Part shown: positions 25,674 to 34,639 of the stretch, piece after piece
Numbering within the stretch: the first letter of the stretch is position 1
Layout of the letters: every line of letters begins with the position of its first letter
NCBI RefSeq assembly: GCF_048381675.1
Contig: NZ_JBLWIS010000009.1
Span: 1 to 64,000, forward strand
Length of the DNA: 64,000 nt
Origin: Advenella sp048381675
Lineage (GTDB): Bacteria; Pseudomonadota; Gammaproteobacteria; Burkholderiales; Burkholderiaceae_B
Reading direction: 5' to 3'
The notes under the pieces: model-generated
Told to the model about the DNA's origin: nothing
Seen by the model: the letters and a program-made list of their open reading frames with translations, nothing else
Databases searched by the model: none
Translations under genes and position numbers: made by a program

Positions 25674-27796
25674 TTTGCCAGCCTGGAAATATCAGCAACC
25701 AGGTTCATGGCACCATGCAACTGTGAAAGCAAAGCCAGCCGATTATTGCGGATGGTTGGGTCTTCGGCCATGACCATCACATCGGTAAAGAAGGCATCAA
25801 CGGCCTCCCGTGTGCTGGCAATGCTGCTGAGGCTTGCTTCAAATTCGCCTTTGTCAAAGTGATCAAGGGCAACCGGCTGGATTTTTTCAATGGTGTTGGC
25901 CAAGGCTTTTTCTGCCGGTTCAAGCAGTATCTCGGTATTGATGGCAGGCAGTGAGCCGTCAACTTTTTTCAGCAGATTGGCGATTCGCTTGTTGGCGGCA
26001 GCCAGGCTTTCAGCTTCGGGCAATTGTGCAAAGGCGGTAACGGCCTTGATCCGGTCGATAATCTCGTGCAGGGGTGGTGCCAAAGCAATAACGGCATCTA
26101 CCACCGAGCGGTCATAATCGTTATTAAGCTGATTGCGGTAGCGTTCGTAAATGAACTCCTGCACTTCAGCCACGGTGTTTGGATTCAGGCTGATGTTTTC
26201 GAAGGTGCCTGCGGCAAAGTCAAGCAAAGTATTCAGCGTGAGTTTGGTTTGCAGGTTCAGGAAATGGCCGGCGGCCAACTGCTCGACGGCACTGATCAGG
26301 CCCAGGGCGGCACGGCGCAAGGCGTAGGGATCACGCTCTCCGGTAGGTACCAGACCAATGCCCCAAATGCCGACCAGGCTTTCAGTCCGCTCGGCAATAA
26401 ATAAAATGACCGAGGTGAGTGTTTCCTGGCTGACCGGCTTGTCATAACGAACGCGGTACTGGTCTGCCAGGGCTGTCACGATGTCTTCGGGCTCGCCATC
26501 GGCTTTGGCGTAATAGGCGCCAATGATACCTTGCAGTTCGGGGAACTCGCCAACCATGTTGGAGCTTAAGTCGGCCTTGGCGAGCAATGCTGCCCGGTCT
26601 GCCAGGGCGACATTGGCACCGAGTTCCTGGGCAATGTAGGAAGCGATTTTACGGACCCGTTCAGAACGGTCGAGTTGCGTGCCGAGTTTATTGTGGTAAA
26701 CGATACTGGCCAGTTGCTCAACCCGTGCGGCCAGCGGCATTTTACGGTCGGTTTCGAAGAAGAATTCGGCATCGGCCAGGCGTGGGCGGACAACCCGTTC
26801 GTTGCCTTCGATGATTTGTCGCGGATTCTCGATGTCCATGTTGCTGACAATCAGGAATCGGTGCGTCAGCTTGCCAGTGGCCGGGTCGAACAGGGGGAAG
26901 TACTTCTGGTTCAGGCGCATGGTCAGGATCAGGCACTCGGGTGGTACGGCCAGGAATTTTTCTTCGAACTGGCCGACATAGACAGCCGGGTATTCCACCA
27001 GTGAAGTAACCTCGTCCAGCAGGGCAGTTACTTCCGGATCATTGCCAATCGTGGCTCCCAGTGAGGCTGCCTTATTGGCCAGCAGGGTGCTGATCATATC
27101 GCGGCGATCTTCATAAGACGCAATCACCTTGCCTTCGTCGCGCAATTGCTGCTCGTAAGTGTCGGCATGGGTTAACTGAATGGGGCCATTGCTCAGGAAG
27201 CGGTGTCCTCGGGTAACGTGGCTGGATGAAATGCCCAGTATGCTCACTGGCAAGACATGGTCACCAAACAGGACAACCAGGCCATGCACGGGACGCACGA
27301 AACGTACGCTGGTTTGTCCGTCGGCCAGCTGATAGCGCATGACTTTGGGAATCGGCAGGCCGGCAATCGCTTCGTCGATGGCAGTTTGCAGGAAAGCGGC
27401 CAATTGTGCACCGGGAGCAGTGCCTTTGGCGATTAGATATTCCTGTTTGCCATCGGACTCGCGGGTAAGATCGGCGACGCCCAAGTGCTCAAGGCCTTTG
27501 GAGGCCAGTTTCTTTTGCAAGGCGGCACTGGCATTGCCGTTTTCATCAAGCCCGATTTTGACGGGCATGAGTTTTTCGGCAAATGCCTGTTCGGGCGCCT
27601 GCGCCAATACCTGGCTTAAGCGAACACCCAGGCGGCGAGGTGTAGCAAAAGATTCAAGCTTGCACTGTTCACCTAGCAGGTGTTGTTTGCTTAAAGATTC
27701 GTAAACGCCCTGGGCAAATGCCTTGCCCAGTTTTTGCAATGCCTTGGGTGGTAGTTCTTCGGTAAGTAATTCGATCAGTAAAGGATTCGTTGACAT
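25670..27796 (-). CDS. glyS: Glycine--tRNA ligase beta subunit
   Basis: The 708-residue beta subunit of the bacterial alpha2-beta2 enzyme begins NPLLIELLTEELPPKALQKL. It holds the tRNA-recognition parts, with an HD-like region and a C-terminal anticodon-binding domain. It starts immediately after the glyQ stop codon, as expected for a stoichiometric complex. Confidence 0.97.
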   Translation of the reverse strand: MSTNPLLIELLTEELPPKALQKLGKAFAQGVYESLSKQHLLGEQCKLESFATPRRLGVRLSQVLAQAPEQAFAEKLMPVKIGLDENGNASAALQKKLASKGLEHLGVADLTRESDGKQEYLIAKGTAPGAQLAAFLQTAIDEAIAGLPIPKVMRYQLADGQTSVRFVRPVHGLVVLFGDHVLPVSILGISSSHVTRGHRFLSNGPIQLTHADTYEQQLRDEGKVIASYEDRRDMISTLLANKAASLGATIGNDPEVTALLDEVTSLVEYPAVYVGQFEEKFLAVPPECLILTMRLNQKYFPLFDPATGKLTHRFLIVSNMDIENPRQIIEGNERVVRPRLADAEFFFETDRKMPLAARVEQLASIVYHNKLGTQLDRSERVRKIASYIAQELGANVALADRAALLAKADLSSNMVGEFPELQGIIGAYYAKADGEPEDIVTALADQYRVRYDKPVSQETLTSVILFIAERTESLVGIWGIGLVPTGERDPYALRRAALGLISAVEQLAAGHFLNLQTKLTLNTLLDFAAGTFENISLNPNTVAEVQEFIYERYRNQLNNDYDRSVVDAVIALAPPLHEIIDRIKAVTAFAQLPEAESLAAANKRIANLLKKVDGSLPAINTEILLEPAEKALANTIEKIQPVALDHFDKGEFEASLSSIASTREAVDAFFTDVMVMAEDPTIRNNRLALLSQLHGAMNLVADISRLAK

Positions 27797-28696
27797 TTAT
27801 GCAATCTCTTGTTTTTTCAGCATCGGGAAGCCAAGCTGTTCGCGGGAGTCGTAATAGCACTGGGCAACAGCACGGGACAGGTTGCGGATACGGCCAATAT
27901 AGCTGGCCCGTTCGGTAACGCTAATGGCGCCCCGTGCATCCAGCATATTGAAGGTATGCGCGGCTTTCAGGACAACTTCGTAGGCAGGCAGTGCCAATGG
28001 AATCTCGACCAGTTTTTTGGCTTCAGCTTCATAGTCGTTGAAATGGGCAAACAGCATCTCGGTAGAGGCATGTTCAAAGTTGTAGGTGGACTGTTCAACT
28101 TCGTTCTGGTGAAAAACGTCGCGGTAGTAAACGGCATCGCCATTAGGCCGCCTGGTCCAGACAAGATCATAGACACTTTCCACGTTTTGCAGGTACATCG
28201 CCAGTCGCTCAAGGCCGTAGGTGATTTCACCGGTGGTCGCCGGGCAATCCAGGCCGCCCACCTGCTGGAAGTAGGTGAACTGGGTCACTTCCATGCCGTT
28301 AAGCCAGACTTCCCAGCCCAGGCCCCAGGCGCCCAGCGTGGGGTTTTCCCAGTCATCTTCAACAAAGCGGATGTCGTGCTCCTGGGGATTGATGCCCAGT
28401 GCTTGCAAGGAACCGATGTAAAGGTCAAGAATCTCGGGTGGTGCAGGCTTGAGCACAACCTGATACTGATAGTAGTGTTGCAGGCGATTGGGGTTTTCAC
28501 CGTAGCGGCCATCTTTGGGCCTGCGTGACGGCTGCACATAAGCGGCATGCCAGGGCTCTGGGCCGATGGCGCGCAAGAAAGTGGCGGTGTGGGAAGTACC
28601 CGCGCCCACTTCCATGTCGTAAGGCTGGAGTAGCGCACAGCCTTGTGCGTCCCAGTATTCCTGAAGTTTTAAGATGATTTGCTGAAAAGTAAGCAT
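27797..28696 (-). CDS. glyQ: Glycine--tRNA ligase alpha subunit
   Basis: The 299-residue catalytic alpha subunit begins MLTFQQIILKLQEYWDAQGC and contains QPYDMEVGAGTSHTATFLR (split motif) and PSRRPKDGRYGENPNRLQHY. It forms glycyl-adenylate. First gene of the five-gene minus-strand run; the promoter should lie in the 129-nt gap to the divergent crotonase gene. Confidence 0.97.
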   Translation of the reverse strand: MLTFQQIILKLQEYWDAQGCALLQPYDMEVGAGTSHTATFLRAIGPEPWHAAYVQPSRRPKDGRYGENPNRLQHYYQYQVVLKPAPPEILDLYIGSLQALGINPQEHDIRFVEDDWENPTLGAWGLGWEVWLNGMEVTQFTYFQQVGGLDCPATTGEITYGLERLAMYLQNVESVYDLVWTRRPNGDAVYYRDVFHQNEVEQSTYNFEHASTEMLFAHFNDYEAEAKKLVEIPLALPAYEVVLKAAHTFNMLDARGAISVTERASYIGRIRNLSRAVAQCYYDSREQLGFPMLKKQEIA

Positions 28697-28825
28697 GAAT
28701 TCGACTCTAGCATCGGATGAATAACTAAACCTTGGATTTTAGGGTATTTGTCGTGGTTCTAGGGATAAATTGCCGCTTGAAGGGGTAAAATGCCCGAATT
28801 AACCTAGAACCGACAGGAGACAACC

Positions 28826-29593
28826 GTGACAGAATTGGTGAAATCAGAAATCATTGGCAGGGTATTGGTCATTACCATCAACCGGCCCGAGGCCCGCAAC
28901 GCCCTAACTTACGATACGTCCTTTGCGCTGGCTGCCGCGCTTGACCAGCTGGATGCCAATAACGACCTGACCGTTGGTATCCTTACCGGTCAGGGCAATA
29001 CGTTTTGTTCGGGCATGGATTTAAAAGAATTTGCCAAAACCCAGCGCCGTGCTGTGGTGCCGGGGCGTGGGCTGGGCGGGCTGTGTGAAGCACCACCGCA
29101 AAAACCCCTGATTGCCGCGATTGAAGGCTATGCGTTGGCGGGCGGCTGCGAACTGGCGTTGGCCTGCGATTTGATTGTGGCGGCCGAGAATGCCCAGTTT
29201 GGTTTGCCCGAGGTAAAACGTGGCTTGGTGCCGGGCTCTGGCGGCATGCTGCGCCTGCCGCAAAGGTTGCCCTATCACGTTGCGATGGAAATTTTATTAA
29301 CCGGCGACATGATTCCCGCACAGCGTGCCCACCAGCTTGGTTTGGTCAATCAGCTGACGGAACCGGGCAAAGCCCTGGAAGCTGCGCTAAAATTGGCTGA
29401 CAAGATTGCGGCCAATGGTCCCCTGGCCGTTCGTACGGTCAAACAGGTTGTCGTGCAGTCGCAAGACTGGCGCCAGGAAGACATGTTTGCCCTGCAACAG
29501 CCACGCATGGCACATATCTTTGCTTCTGAAGATGCCAAAGAAGGGGCAACCGCATTCGCCGAGAAACGGGCTCCGGTCTGGAAAGGCAAGTAA
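28826..29593 (+). CDS. Crotonase-family enoyl-CoA hydratase/isomerase
   Basis: The 255-residue enzyme starts at GTG 28826 behind CAGGAGAC. It has the oxyanion-hole segment TFCSGMDLKEFA and both catalytic glutamates of enoyl-CoA hydratases (GGCELALACDL and GLPEVKRGLVPGSGG), so hydratase chemistry is plausible. The acyl-CoA substrate is unknown. It lies 49 nt upstream of the fumarase gene and may be cotranscribed. Confidence 0.9.
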   Translation: MTELVKSEIIGRVLVITINRPEARNALTYDTSFALAAALDQLDANNDLTVGILTGQGNTFCSGMDLKEFAKTQRRAVVPGRGLGGLCEAPPQKPLIAAIEGYALAGGCELALACDLIVAAENAQFGLPEVKRGLVPGSGGMLRLPQRLPYHVAMEILLTGDMIPAQRAHQLGLVNQLTEPGKALEAALKLADKIAANGPLAVRTVKQVVVQSQDWRQEDMFALQQPRMAHIFASEDAKEGATAFAEKRAPVWKGK

Positions 29594-29642
29594 TTCATTA
29601 AAGTTGTTAACCGTTAGTTTTTTGAAAAAAGTTGATCAAAGC

Positions 29643-31172
29643 ATGACTACCATTATCAAAGAAAACGACCTGGTTCAGTCCATCGCGGATGCGATCCAGT
29701 TCATCAGTTTCTATCACCCGGCCGATTATATCCAGCACTTGGCCCGCGCTTACGAGCGTGAAGAAAGCCCGGCAGCAAAAGATGCAATCGCGCAAATCCT
29801 GACCAACTCCCGCATGTGCGCGGAAGGTCGCCGGCCCATTTGCCAGGATACCGGGATCGTGAACGTTTTCCTGAAAGTGGGCATGGATGTCCGGTTCGAG
29901 CTTAAAGGCACTTTGCAGGAAGCCTGCGATGAAGGGGTGCGTCGTGGTTATACCGATCCCGATAACAAGCTGCGCGCTTCCGTGCTGGATGACCCTATTT
30001 TTGAACGCAAGAACACCAAAGATAATACCCCCTGTATTTTGCATGTAGAGTTGGTTCCCGGCGACAAGGTTGATGTTCAGGTTGCGGCCAAAGGCGGTGG
30101 CTCTGAAAACAAAACCAAGTTTGCCATGTTGAATCCTAGCGACTCCATTATTGACTGGGTCCTGAAAACCGTTCCGCAAATGGGCGCCGGCTGGTGTCCT
30201 CCGGGCATGCTGGGTATTGGGGTGGGTGGTACTGCTGAAAAAGCCATGCTAATGGCCAAGCAGTCACTGATGGAAGACATCGATATGTACGAGTTGCTGG
30301 CCCGTGGCCCGCAAAACAAGCTCGAGGAAATGCGTATCGAACTGTATGAAAAAGTGAATGCGCTGGGGATTGGCGCGCAAGGCCTGGGTGGCTTGACAAC
30401 CGTGCTTGATGTCAAAATCAAGACTTACCCCACTCATGCCGCTTCCAAACCCATTGCCATGATTCCAAACTGCGCGGCAACCCGCCATGCCCACTTTGTA
30501 CTGGATGGCTCTGGCGTGGCCGTGTTAACACCTCCCTCTTTGTCAGACTGGCCGGAAGTTCACTGGGCCCCTGATTACAACAAGTCCAAGCAGGTTAACC
30601 TGGACACCCTCACCAAAGAGGAAGTGGCTAGCTGGAAACCCGGCCAAACCTTGTTATTGTCTGGCAAAATGCTTACCGGCCGTGACGCTGCACACAAGCG
30701 TATCCAGGATATGCTGGCCAAAGGTGAACCGTTGCCCGTTGATTTTACCAACCGTGTTATTTATTATGTGGGCCCGGTTGATCCGGTACGCGACGAAGTG
30801 GTTGGCCCTGCTGGCCCAACGACGGCCACCCGGATGGACAAATTCACCGACATGATGCTGGAAAAAACTGGCCTGATCTCCATGATTGGCAAGGCCGAGC
30901 GCGGTCCTGTCGCGATCGAGTCGATTCGTAAGCACAAATCTGCCTATTTAATGGCGGTGGGCGGTTCCGCCTATCTGGTTTCCAAAGCCATTCGTGGCGC
31001 CAAAGTGGTTGGTTTCGAAGACCTGGGCATGGAAGCCATTTACGAGTTTGATGTGAAAGATATGCCGGTAACCGTAGCGGTTGACTCCGAAGGGACTTCT
31101 GTACATAAAACAGGCCCAAGGGAATGGCAATCCAAAATCGGAAAAATTCCGGTAGCGGTCGAAGAACTGTAA
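29643..31172 (+). CDS. fumA: Fumarate hydratase, class I (iron-sulfur)
   Basis: I place the start at ATG 29643 (MTTIIKENDLVQSIADAIQF, 509 residues); the longer open frame from 29406 runs inside the crotonase gene. Cysteines that should hold the [4Fe-4S] cluster include SRMCAEGRRPICQDTG and MIPNCAATRH. The C-terminal domain follows (GPTTATRMDKFTDMMLEKTG). It interconverts fumarate and malate in the TCA cycle. Confidence 0.95.
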   Translation: MTTIIKENDLVQSIADAIQFISFYHPADYIQHLARAYEREESPAAKDAIAQILTNSRMCAEGRRPICQDTGIVNVFLKVGMDVRFELKGTLQEACDEGVRRGYTDPDNKLRASVLDDPIFERKNTKDNTPCILHVELVPGDKVDVQVAAKGGGSENKTKFAMLNPSDSIIDWVLKTVPQMGAGWCPPGMLGIGVGGTAEKAMLMAKQSLMEDIDMYELLARGPQNKLEEMRIELYEKVNALGIGAQGLGGLTTVLDVKIKTYPTHAASKPIAMIPNCAATRHAHFVLDGSGVAVLTPPSLSDWPEVHWAPDYNKSKQVNLDTLTKEEVASWKPGQTLLLSGKMLTGRDAAHKRIQDMLAKGEPLPVDFTNRVIYYVGPVDPVRDEVVGPAGPTTATRMDKFTDMMLEKTGLISMIGKAERGPVAIESIRKHKSAYLMAVGGSAYLVSKAIRGAKVVGFEDLGMEAIYEFDVKDMPVTVAVDSEGTSVHKTGPREWQSKIGKIPVAVEEL

Positions 31173-31196
31173 TTTTCAGTCCTGACGCTGTGAATC

Positions 31197-31240
31197 AACC
31201 CCGCAAAACCGCAGAAAATATTCGGTTTTGCGGGGTTTTT
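31197..31240 (+). terminator. Rho-independent terminator after fumarase
   Basis: A 15-bp perfect stem AACCCCGCAAAACCG (31197-31211) / CGGTTTTGCGGGGTT (31223-31237) with an 11-nt loop is followed by TTTTTAATTAA. Confidence 0.95.
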
Positions 31241-31266
31241 AATTAATGGCGAAAGCAGTTCAATGC

Positions 31267-31340
31267 TACGCTTGTTCCTACTCTCTGAAGTGCCCCCAAA
31301 ATGTACGCTTGTTCCCACGCAGGAGCGTGGAAACGAGTAC
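31267..31340. repeat. REP-like element pair
   Basis: TACGCTTGTTCC occurs at 31267 and again at 31304. The second copy continues as CACGCAGGAGCGTGGAAACGAG, a palindrome with the core TTCCCAC...GTGGAAAC. It lies in the gap between the fumarase terminator and folK and matches the copy at 18082. Confidence 0.55.
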
Positions 31341-31403
31341 GCGGCGTTTTCACTTTTGCAACTGCCCGTATGTTTTCATAATGATAAATTTGGAACTTTG
31401 GGT

Positions 31404-31874
31404 TTAAAGTAATTTAATACCCTGATCTTTGCATTGTTCCAATAGTGTATTAAGAGGGCCTTGAGCAAGAACAAGCCCGGGTGCCAGCTCTTGCAGGGGC
31501 AATAGTACAAAGGCCCGTTGGTGCATGCGTGGGTGTGGCAGGGTAAGTTCGGCTGAATCGTTGGTTTCATCGTTGAACAGCAGGATATCCAGATCCAGGG
31601 TGCGGGGCGCATTTACATAAGGTCGCTCGCGACCGTAGCGGTTTTCAACCGATTGCAGGAAATGCAGCAAATCGAGTGATGACAGGCTTGTTTCAAGCTG
31701 GGCAGCCGCATTGACATAGTCTGGCCCCGAGGAATCAACCGGGCTGCTACGGTAAAAGCGGGAGCAGGCCAGTGTGTGAATGGCCGGATGCGCGCTAATG
31801 TCGGCCAATGCCTGTTGCAGGATATTCCGGCTTTCACCCAGATTGGAGCCTAGGCCGATATAGGCGGTGTTCAT
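31404..31874 (-). CDS. folK: HPPK: hydroxymethyldihydropteridine pyrophosphokinase
   Basis: The 156-residue folate-pathway enzyme carries YIGLGSNLGES, RFYRSSPVDSSGPDYVNAAA and RTLDLDILLFND. It transfers pyrophosphate from ATP to 6-hydroxymethyl-dihydropterin. The start overlaps the pcnB end by 4 nt, as in other proteobacteria. Confidence 0.96.
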   Translation of the reverse strand: MNTAYIGLGSNLGESRNILQQALADISAHPAIHTLACSRFYRSSPVDSSGPDYVNAAAQLETSLSSLDLLHFLQSVENRYGRERPYVNAPRTLDLDILLFNDETNDSAELTLPHPRMHQRAFVLLPLQELAPGLVLAQGPLNTLLEQCKDQGIKLL

Positions 31875-33256
31875 GCATTGTCCTGTTGGGGCAGGGCGGC
31901 TTTTTTGCGTGCAGGTGAACGACGCTTGCGGCGTTTACGCACGGTGGCAGCAGCGGGTGTGCCTTTCTGTTTTTGCGTCAGTTCTTCAATCATTTGGATT
32001 TTTCCTGCCGCATCGGTATCGGCAAGATCCATCCACCATTGTGCCTCGACACTGTCAAATTCACCGCAGGCCGCGCGTAATTGCAGGAAATCACAAGCCG
32101 CACGAAAACGGGGTTGCTCGGTCATTTTCCAGATCTGGCGGGGAACAGGGTGTTCAAAGCGTGGTTGCATGAACCAGATTTCACGCATATCGGTGGTATG
32201 ACGTCGCTGGATAGCCAGTTTGTGAACCTGTTCTTCAAGCACTTGGTCTGCCGCATTGATAAGCGCCTGCATCGGGGGTTCTTTTTTGGCAATATTGCGT
32301 TTCCAGTAAACATCAACCAGGCGCCATAACAGGGAAGCGTACAAGAAACTGGGGCTGACCGATTTGCCCAGACGGACACGGTGATCGGTGCGCTCAAGGG
32401 TAAGTTCCACAAATTTCTGGCCACCGGGCTGCTTCAGGACCACATCCAGCAAGGGCAGCGTGCTTTCGTGCAAGCCTTCTGCGCGTAGCTGTTTCAGGCA
32501 GGACAGGGCATTGCCGCAGGTCATCAGCTTAAGGGTTTCATCAAACAGGCGGGAATCAGGCACATTGGAGATGAGCTCGGCCAACTGTTTGATGGGCGCC
32601 TGGGTATGCGGTTCGATGGTGCCGTTCAGTTTGGCTGCAAAGCGGACTGCACGCAGCATGCGGACAGGATCTTCACGATAGCGTGTTTCAGGATTGCCTA
32701 TAATGCGTACGATATGCTTGCGAAGATCTGACAGGCCATTGTGGTAGTCGATCACTTCCTCGGTAAGCGGGTCGTAATACAGGGCGTTAAGGGTGAAGTC
32801 GCGTCGCGCGGCATCTTCTTCCTGGGTGCCGAAGACGTTGTCGTTCAGGATGCGGCCATGTTCGTCAGTCTTGTTCTGCCCATTGCTGTTGGCCCTGAAT
32901 GTTGAGGTTTCAATGATTTCAGGCCCAAATACCACGTGTACCAGCTGAAAGCGCCGGCCAATAATGCGGGCACGGCGAAAGCTGGCACGCACCTCTTCGG
33001 GAGTGGCATTGGTGGCCACATCAAAATCCTTGGGCTCAAGGCCCAGGATAAGGTCACGAACGGCACCTCCGACGATATAGGCCTGGAAACCTTTCTGGTG
33101 TAACACCTCGCAAACCTTGATGGCGTTGCGCGAGACAAGCCGGCGATCGATGCCATGCTGTTCCTGGTGGTAAATCCTGGCTTTGGTTTTTTTGGTGTCG
33201 CTGGCCGGCGAGTTGAACAGGCGGTTGACGAAGCTTTTAATGGTGCTTTTGATCAT
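31871..33256 (-). CDS. pcnB: Poly(A) polymerase I
   Basis: This 461-residue class II nucleotidyltransferase has the head motif YIVGGAVRDLILGLEPKDFD, the RRDFTLNALYYDP motif and ED.VRMLRAVRFAAKL. The C-terminus is strongly basic (RKRRKRRSPARKKA), which fits RNA binding. The basic tail and absence of CCA-enzyme features favour PcnB. It adds poly(A) tails that promote RNA decay. It lies upstream of and overlaps folK. Confidence 0.93.
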   Translation of the reverse strand: MIKSTIKSFVNRLFNSPASDTKKTKARIYHQEQHGIDRRLVSRNAIKVCEVLHQKGFQAYIVGGAVRDLILGLEPKDFDVATNATPEEVRASFRRARIIGRRFQLVHVVFGPEIIETSTFRANSNGQNKTDEHGRILNDNVFGTQEEDAARRDFTLNALYYDPLTEEVIDYHNGLSDLRKHIVRIIGNPETRYREDPVRMLRAVRFAAKLNGTIEPHTQAPIKQLAELISNVPDSRLFDETLKLMTCGNALSCLKQLRAEGLHESTLPLLDVVLKQPGGQKFVELTLERTDHRVRLGKSVSPSFLYASLLWRLVDVYWKRNIAKKEPPMQALINAADQVLEEQVHKLAIQRRHTTDMREIWFMQPRFEHPVPRQIWKMTEQPRFRAACDFLQLRAACGEFDSVEAQWWMDLADTDAAGKIQMIEELTQKQKGTPAAATVRKRRKRRSPARKKAALPQQDNA

Positions 33257-33281
33257 ATGAACAGGGTAAATAAAGATGTCG

Positions 33282-33965
33282 TTATTTTAATGCAAACAGA
33301 TCAATAACAGGCCAGCCCTTGTCATTTGCCGTTTTACGCAGTACTTCATTGGGGTTGGTGGCAACCGGGTTACTCACGATTTCAAGCAGGGGCAGGTCAT
33401 TTTGCGAATCGCTGTAAAAATAGCTTTCAGTGAAATCGCCCAGTTTTTTACCCATGGCGGACAGCCACATATTAACGCGGGTTACCTTGCCTTCCTTGTA
33501 GCTGGGGATGCCTTCCACTCGTCCGGTAAAGCGGCCATTGACATATTCGGGCAGGGTGCCAATCAGGTGCTCAATGCCAAAGGCACGGGCTACCGGGGTG
33601 GTTACAAAAGAGTTGGTGGCCGTGACGATACAGCACAAATCGCCGTTTTCGTGGTGCCGGCGAACCAGATCGATCGCGCTCGGATGGATGGCAGGCCGTA
33701 CCACTTCACACATGAATTGTTCATGGAAGCGGGCCAGGTCATAAGGGCTGTGCATTTTCAGGAAACCCAGCATGAATTCGGCCGATTCTTCTATTTTCAG
33801 GATGCCGGCCGTGTATTTTTCCATGAGTTCATGGTTTTTTTTCTGGATGGCTTCAGGGTCGCCTGCCAGGTTGTTGCGTGCCAGGAAATCAACCCATTCA
33901 CGATCGGTATCAATGGGAAGCAAAGTGTGGTCAAGATCAAAAAGGGCCAGATTGGTAGCAGTCAT
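33282..33965 (-). CDS. HAD-IB family phosphatase (SerB-like)
   Basis: The 227-residue protein has motif I LALFDLDHTLLPIDTD, Ser/Thr motif II CIVTATNSF, a lysine in EGKVTRV and motif IV YFYSDSQNDLPLLE. HAD-IB enzymes of this type include phosphoserine and histidinol-phosphate phosphatases; the substrate cannot be fixed from sequence. It overlaps hda by 4 nt and sits 25 nt upstream of pcnB. Confidence 0.88.
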   Translation of the reverse strand: MTATNLALFDLDHTLLPIDTDREWVDFLARNNLAGDPEAIQKKNHELMEKYTAGILKIEESAEFMLGFLKMHSPYDLARFHEQFMCEVVRPAIHPSAIDLVRRHHENGDLCCIVTATNSFVTTPVARAFGIEHLIGTLPEYVNGRFTGRVEGIPSYKEGKVTRVNMWLSAMGKKLGDFTESYFYSDSQNDLPLLEIVSNPVATNPNEVLRKTANDKGWPVIDLFALK

Positions 33966-34639
33966 GATTTTGTTTTAATAAAAAAAGCCTTGAGTAAAGG
34001 TACGGTAATAGGGCGTCGGGTAGACAGTGAATAGGTGTCCAGGGCATCGAGCAGGTTGAAAAGGGCGGCGATATCACGCGAATAATGGGTGAAAATCCAG
34101 TGTGTGACTTCATGGCTTAATTGCAGGCCTTTTTCATGGGCACGGTTTTGCAAGGCAGTAAGGCGTTGCTCATCACTAAGCTGTTCGAGCCGGTACACCA
34201 GTTCCCAGCCAAGCCGGGTCCGCAGGTCTTCACGGATAGGCATGGCCAGTGCAGAAACATTACCTGACACCAGTAGGATGAAGGCATCGGATGTGTTTTT
34301 GCGCAGCTTCCATTCATTGTACAGGCTGAACAGTTCAGCCTGCTGGTCTTCGCTTAAAGATTCGATGTTATCGATGGCGACCAGCGGCGGTGTGTTCTGG
34401 AAGATAATAGACTCCAGGAAGGGTTGGCTTTCATGATTGAAATAGACCCCTTGGTGGCAGGCAGCCATTGCCTTGAGCAAATGGGTTTTGCCACAGCCAT
34501 TGCTTCCCCACAGGTAAACCGCCTGCCCTGGCAGAATGTGACGTAGCGTGTTGATGGCTTCGGCATTTTGCCCCACAATGAAATTCTCAAGGGTGGGCTC
34601 GGGAATAGGGGATACTTCAAGCGTTAATTGTTCATTCAT
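33962..34639 (-). CDS. hda: DnaA regulatory inactivator Hda
   Basis: This 225-residue DnaA-like AAA+ protein has Walker A LWGSNGCGKTHLLKA and sensor-type LRTRLGWELVYRLEQL but no DNA-binding domain IV. The N-terminal QLTLEV fits the clamp-binding motif by which Hda docks on the DNA polymerase sliding clamp to stimulate hydrolysis of DnaA-ATP. It overlaps the upstream transporter gene by 8 nt. Confidence 0.9.
   Translation of the reverse strand: MNEQLTLEVSPIPEPTLENFIVGQNAEAINTLRHILPGQAVYLWGSNGCGKTHLLKAMAACHQGVYFNHESQPFLESIIFQNTPPLVAIDNIESLSEDQQAELFSLYNEWKLRKNTSDAFILLVSGNVSALAMPIREDLRTRLGWELVYRLEQLSDEQRLTALQNRAHEKGLQLSHEVTHWIFTHYSRDIAALFNLLDALDTYSLSTRRPITVPLLKAFFIKTKS

Noticed and set aside
29406..29642. 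N-terminal extension of the fumarase frame
   Set aside because: It runs within the crotonase coding region and has no similarity to fumarases, which start at MTTIIKEND.
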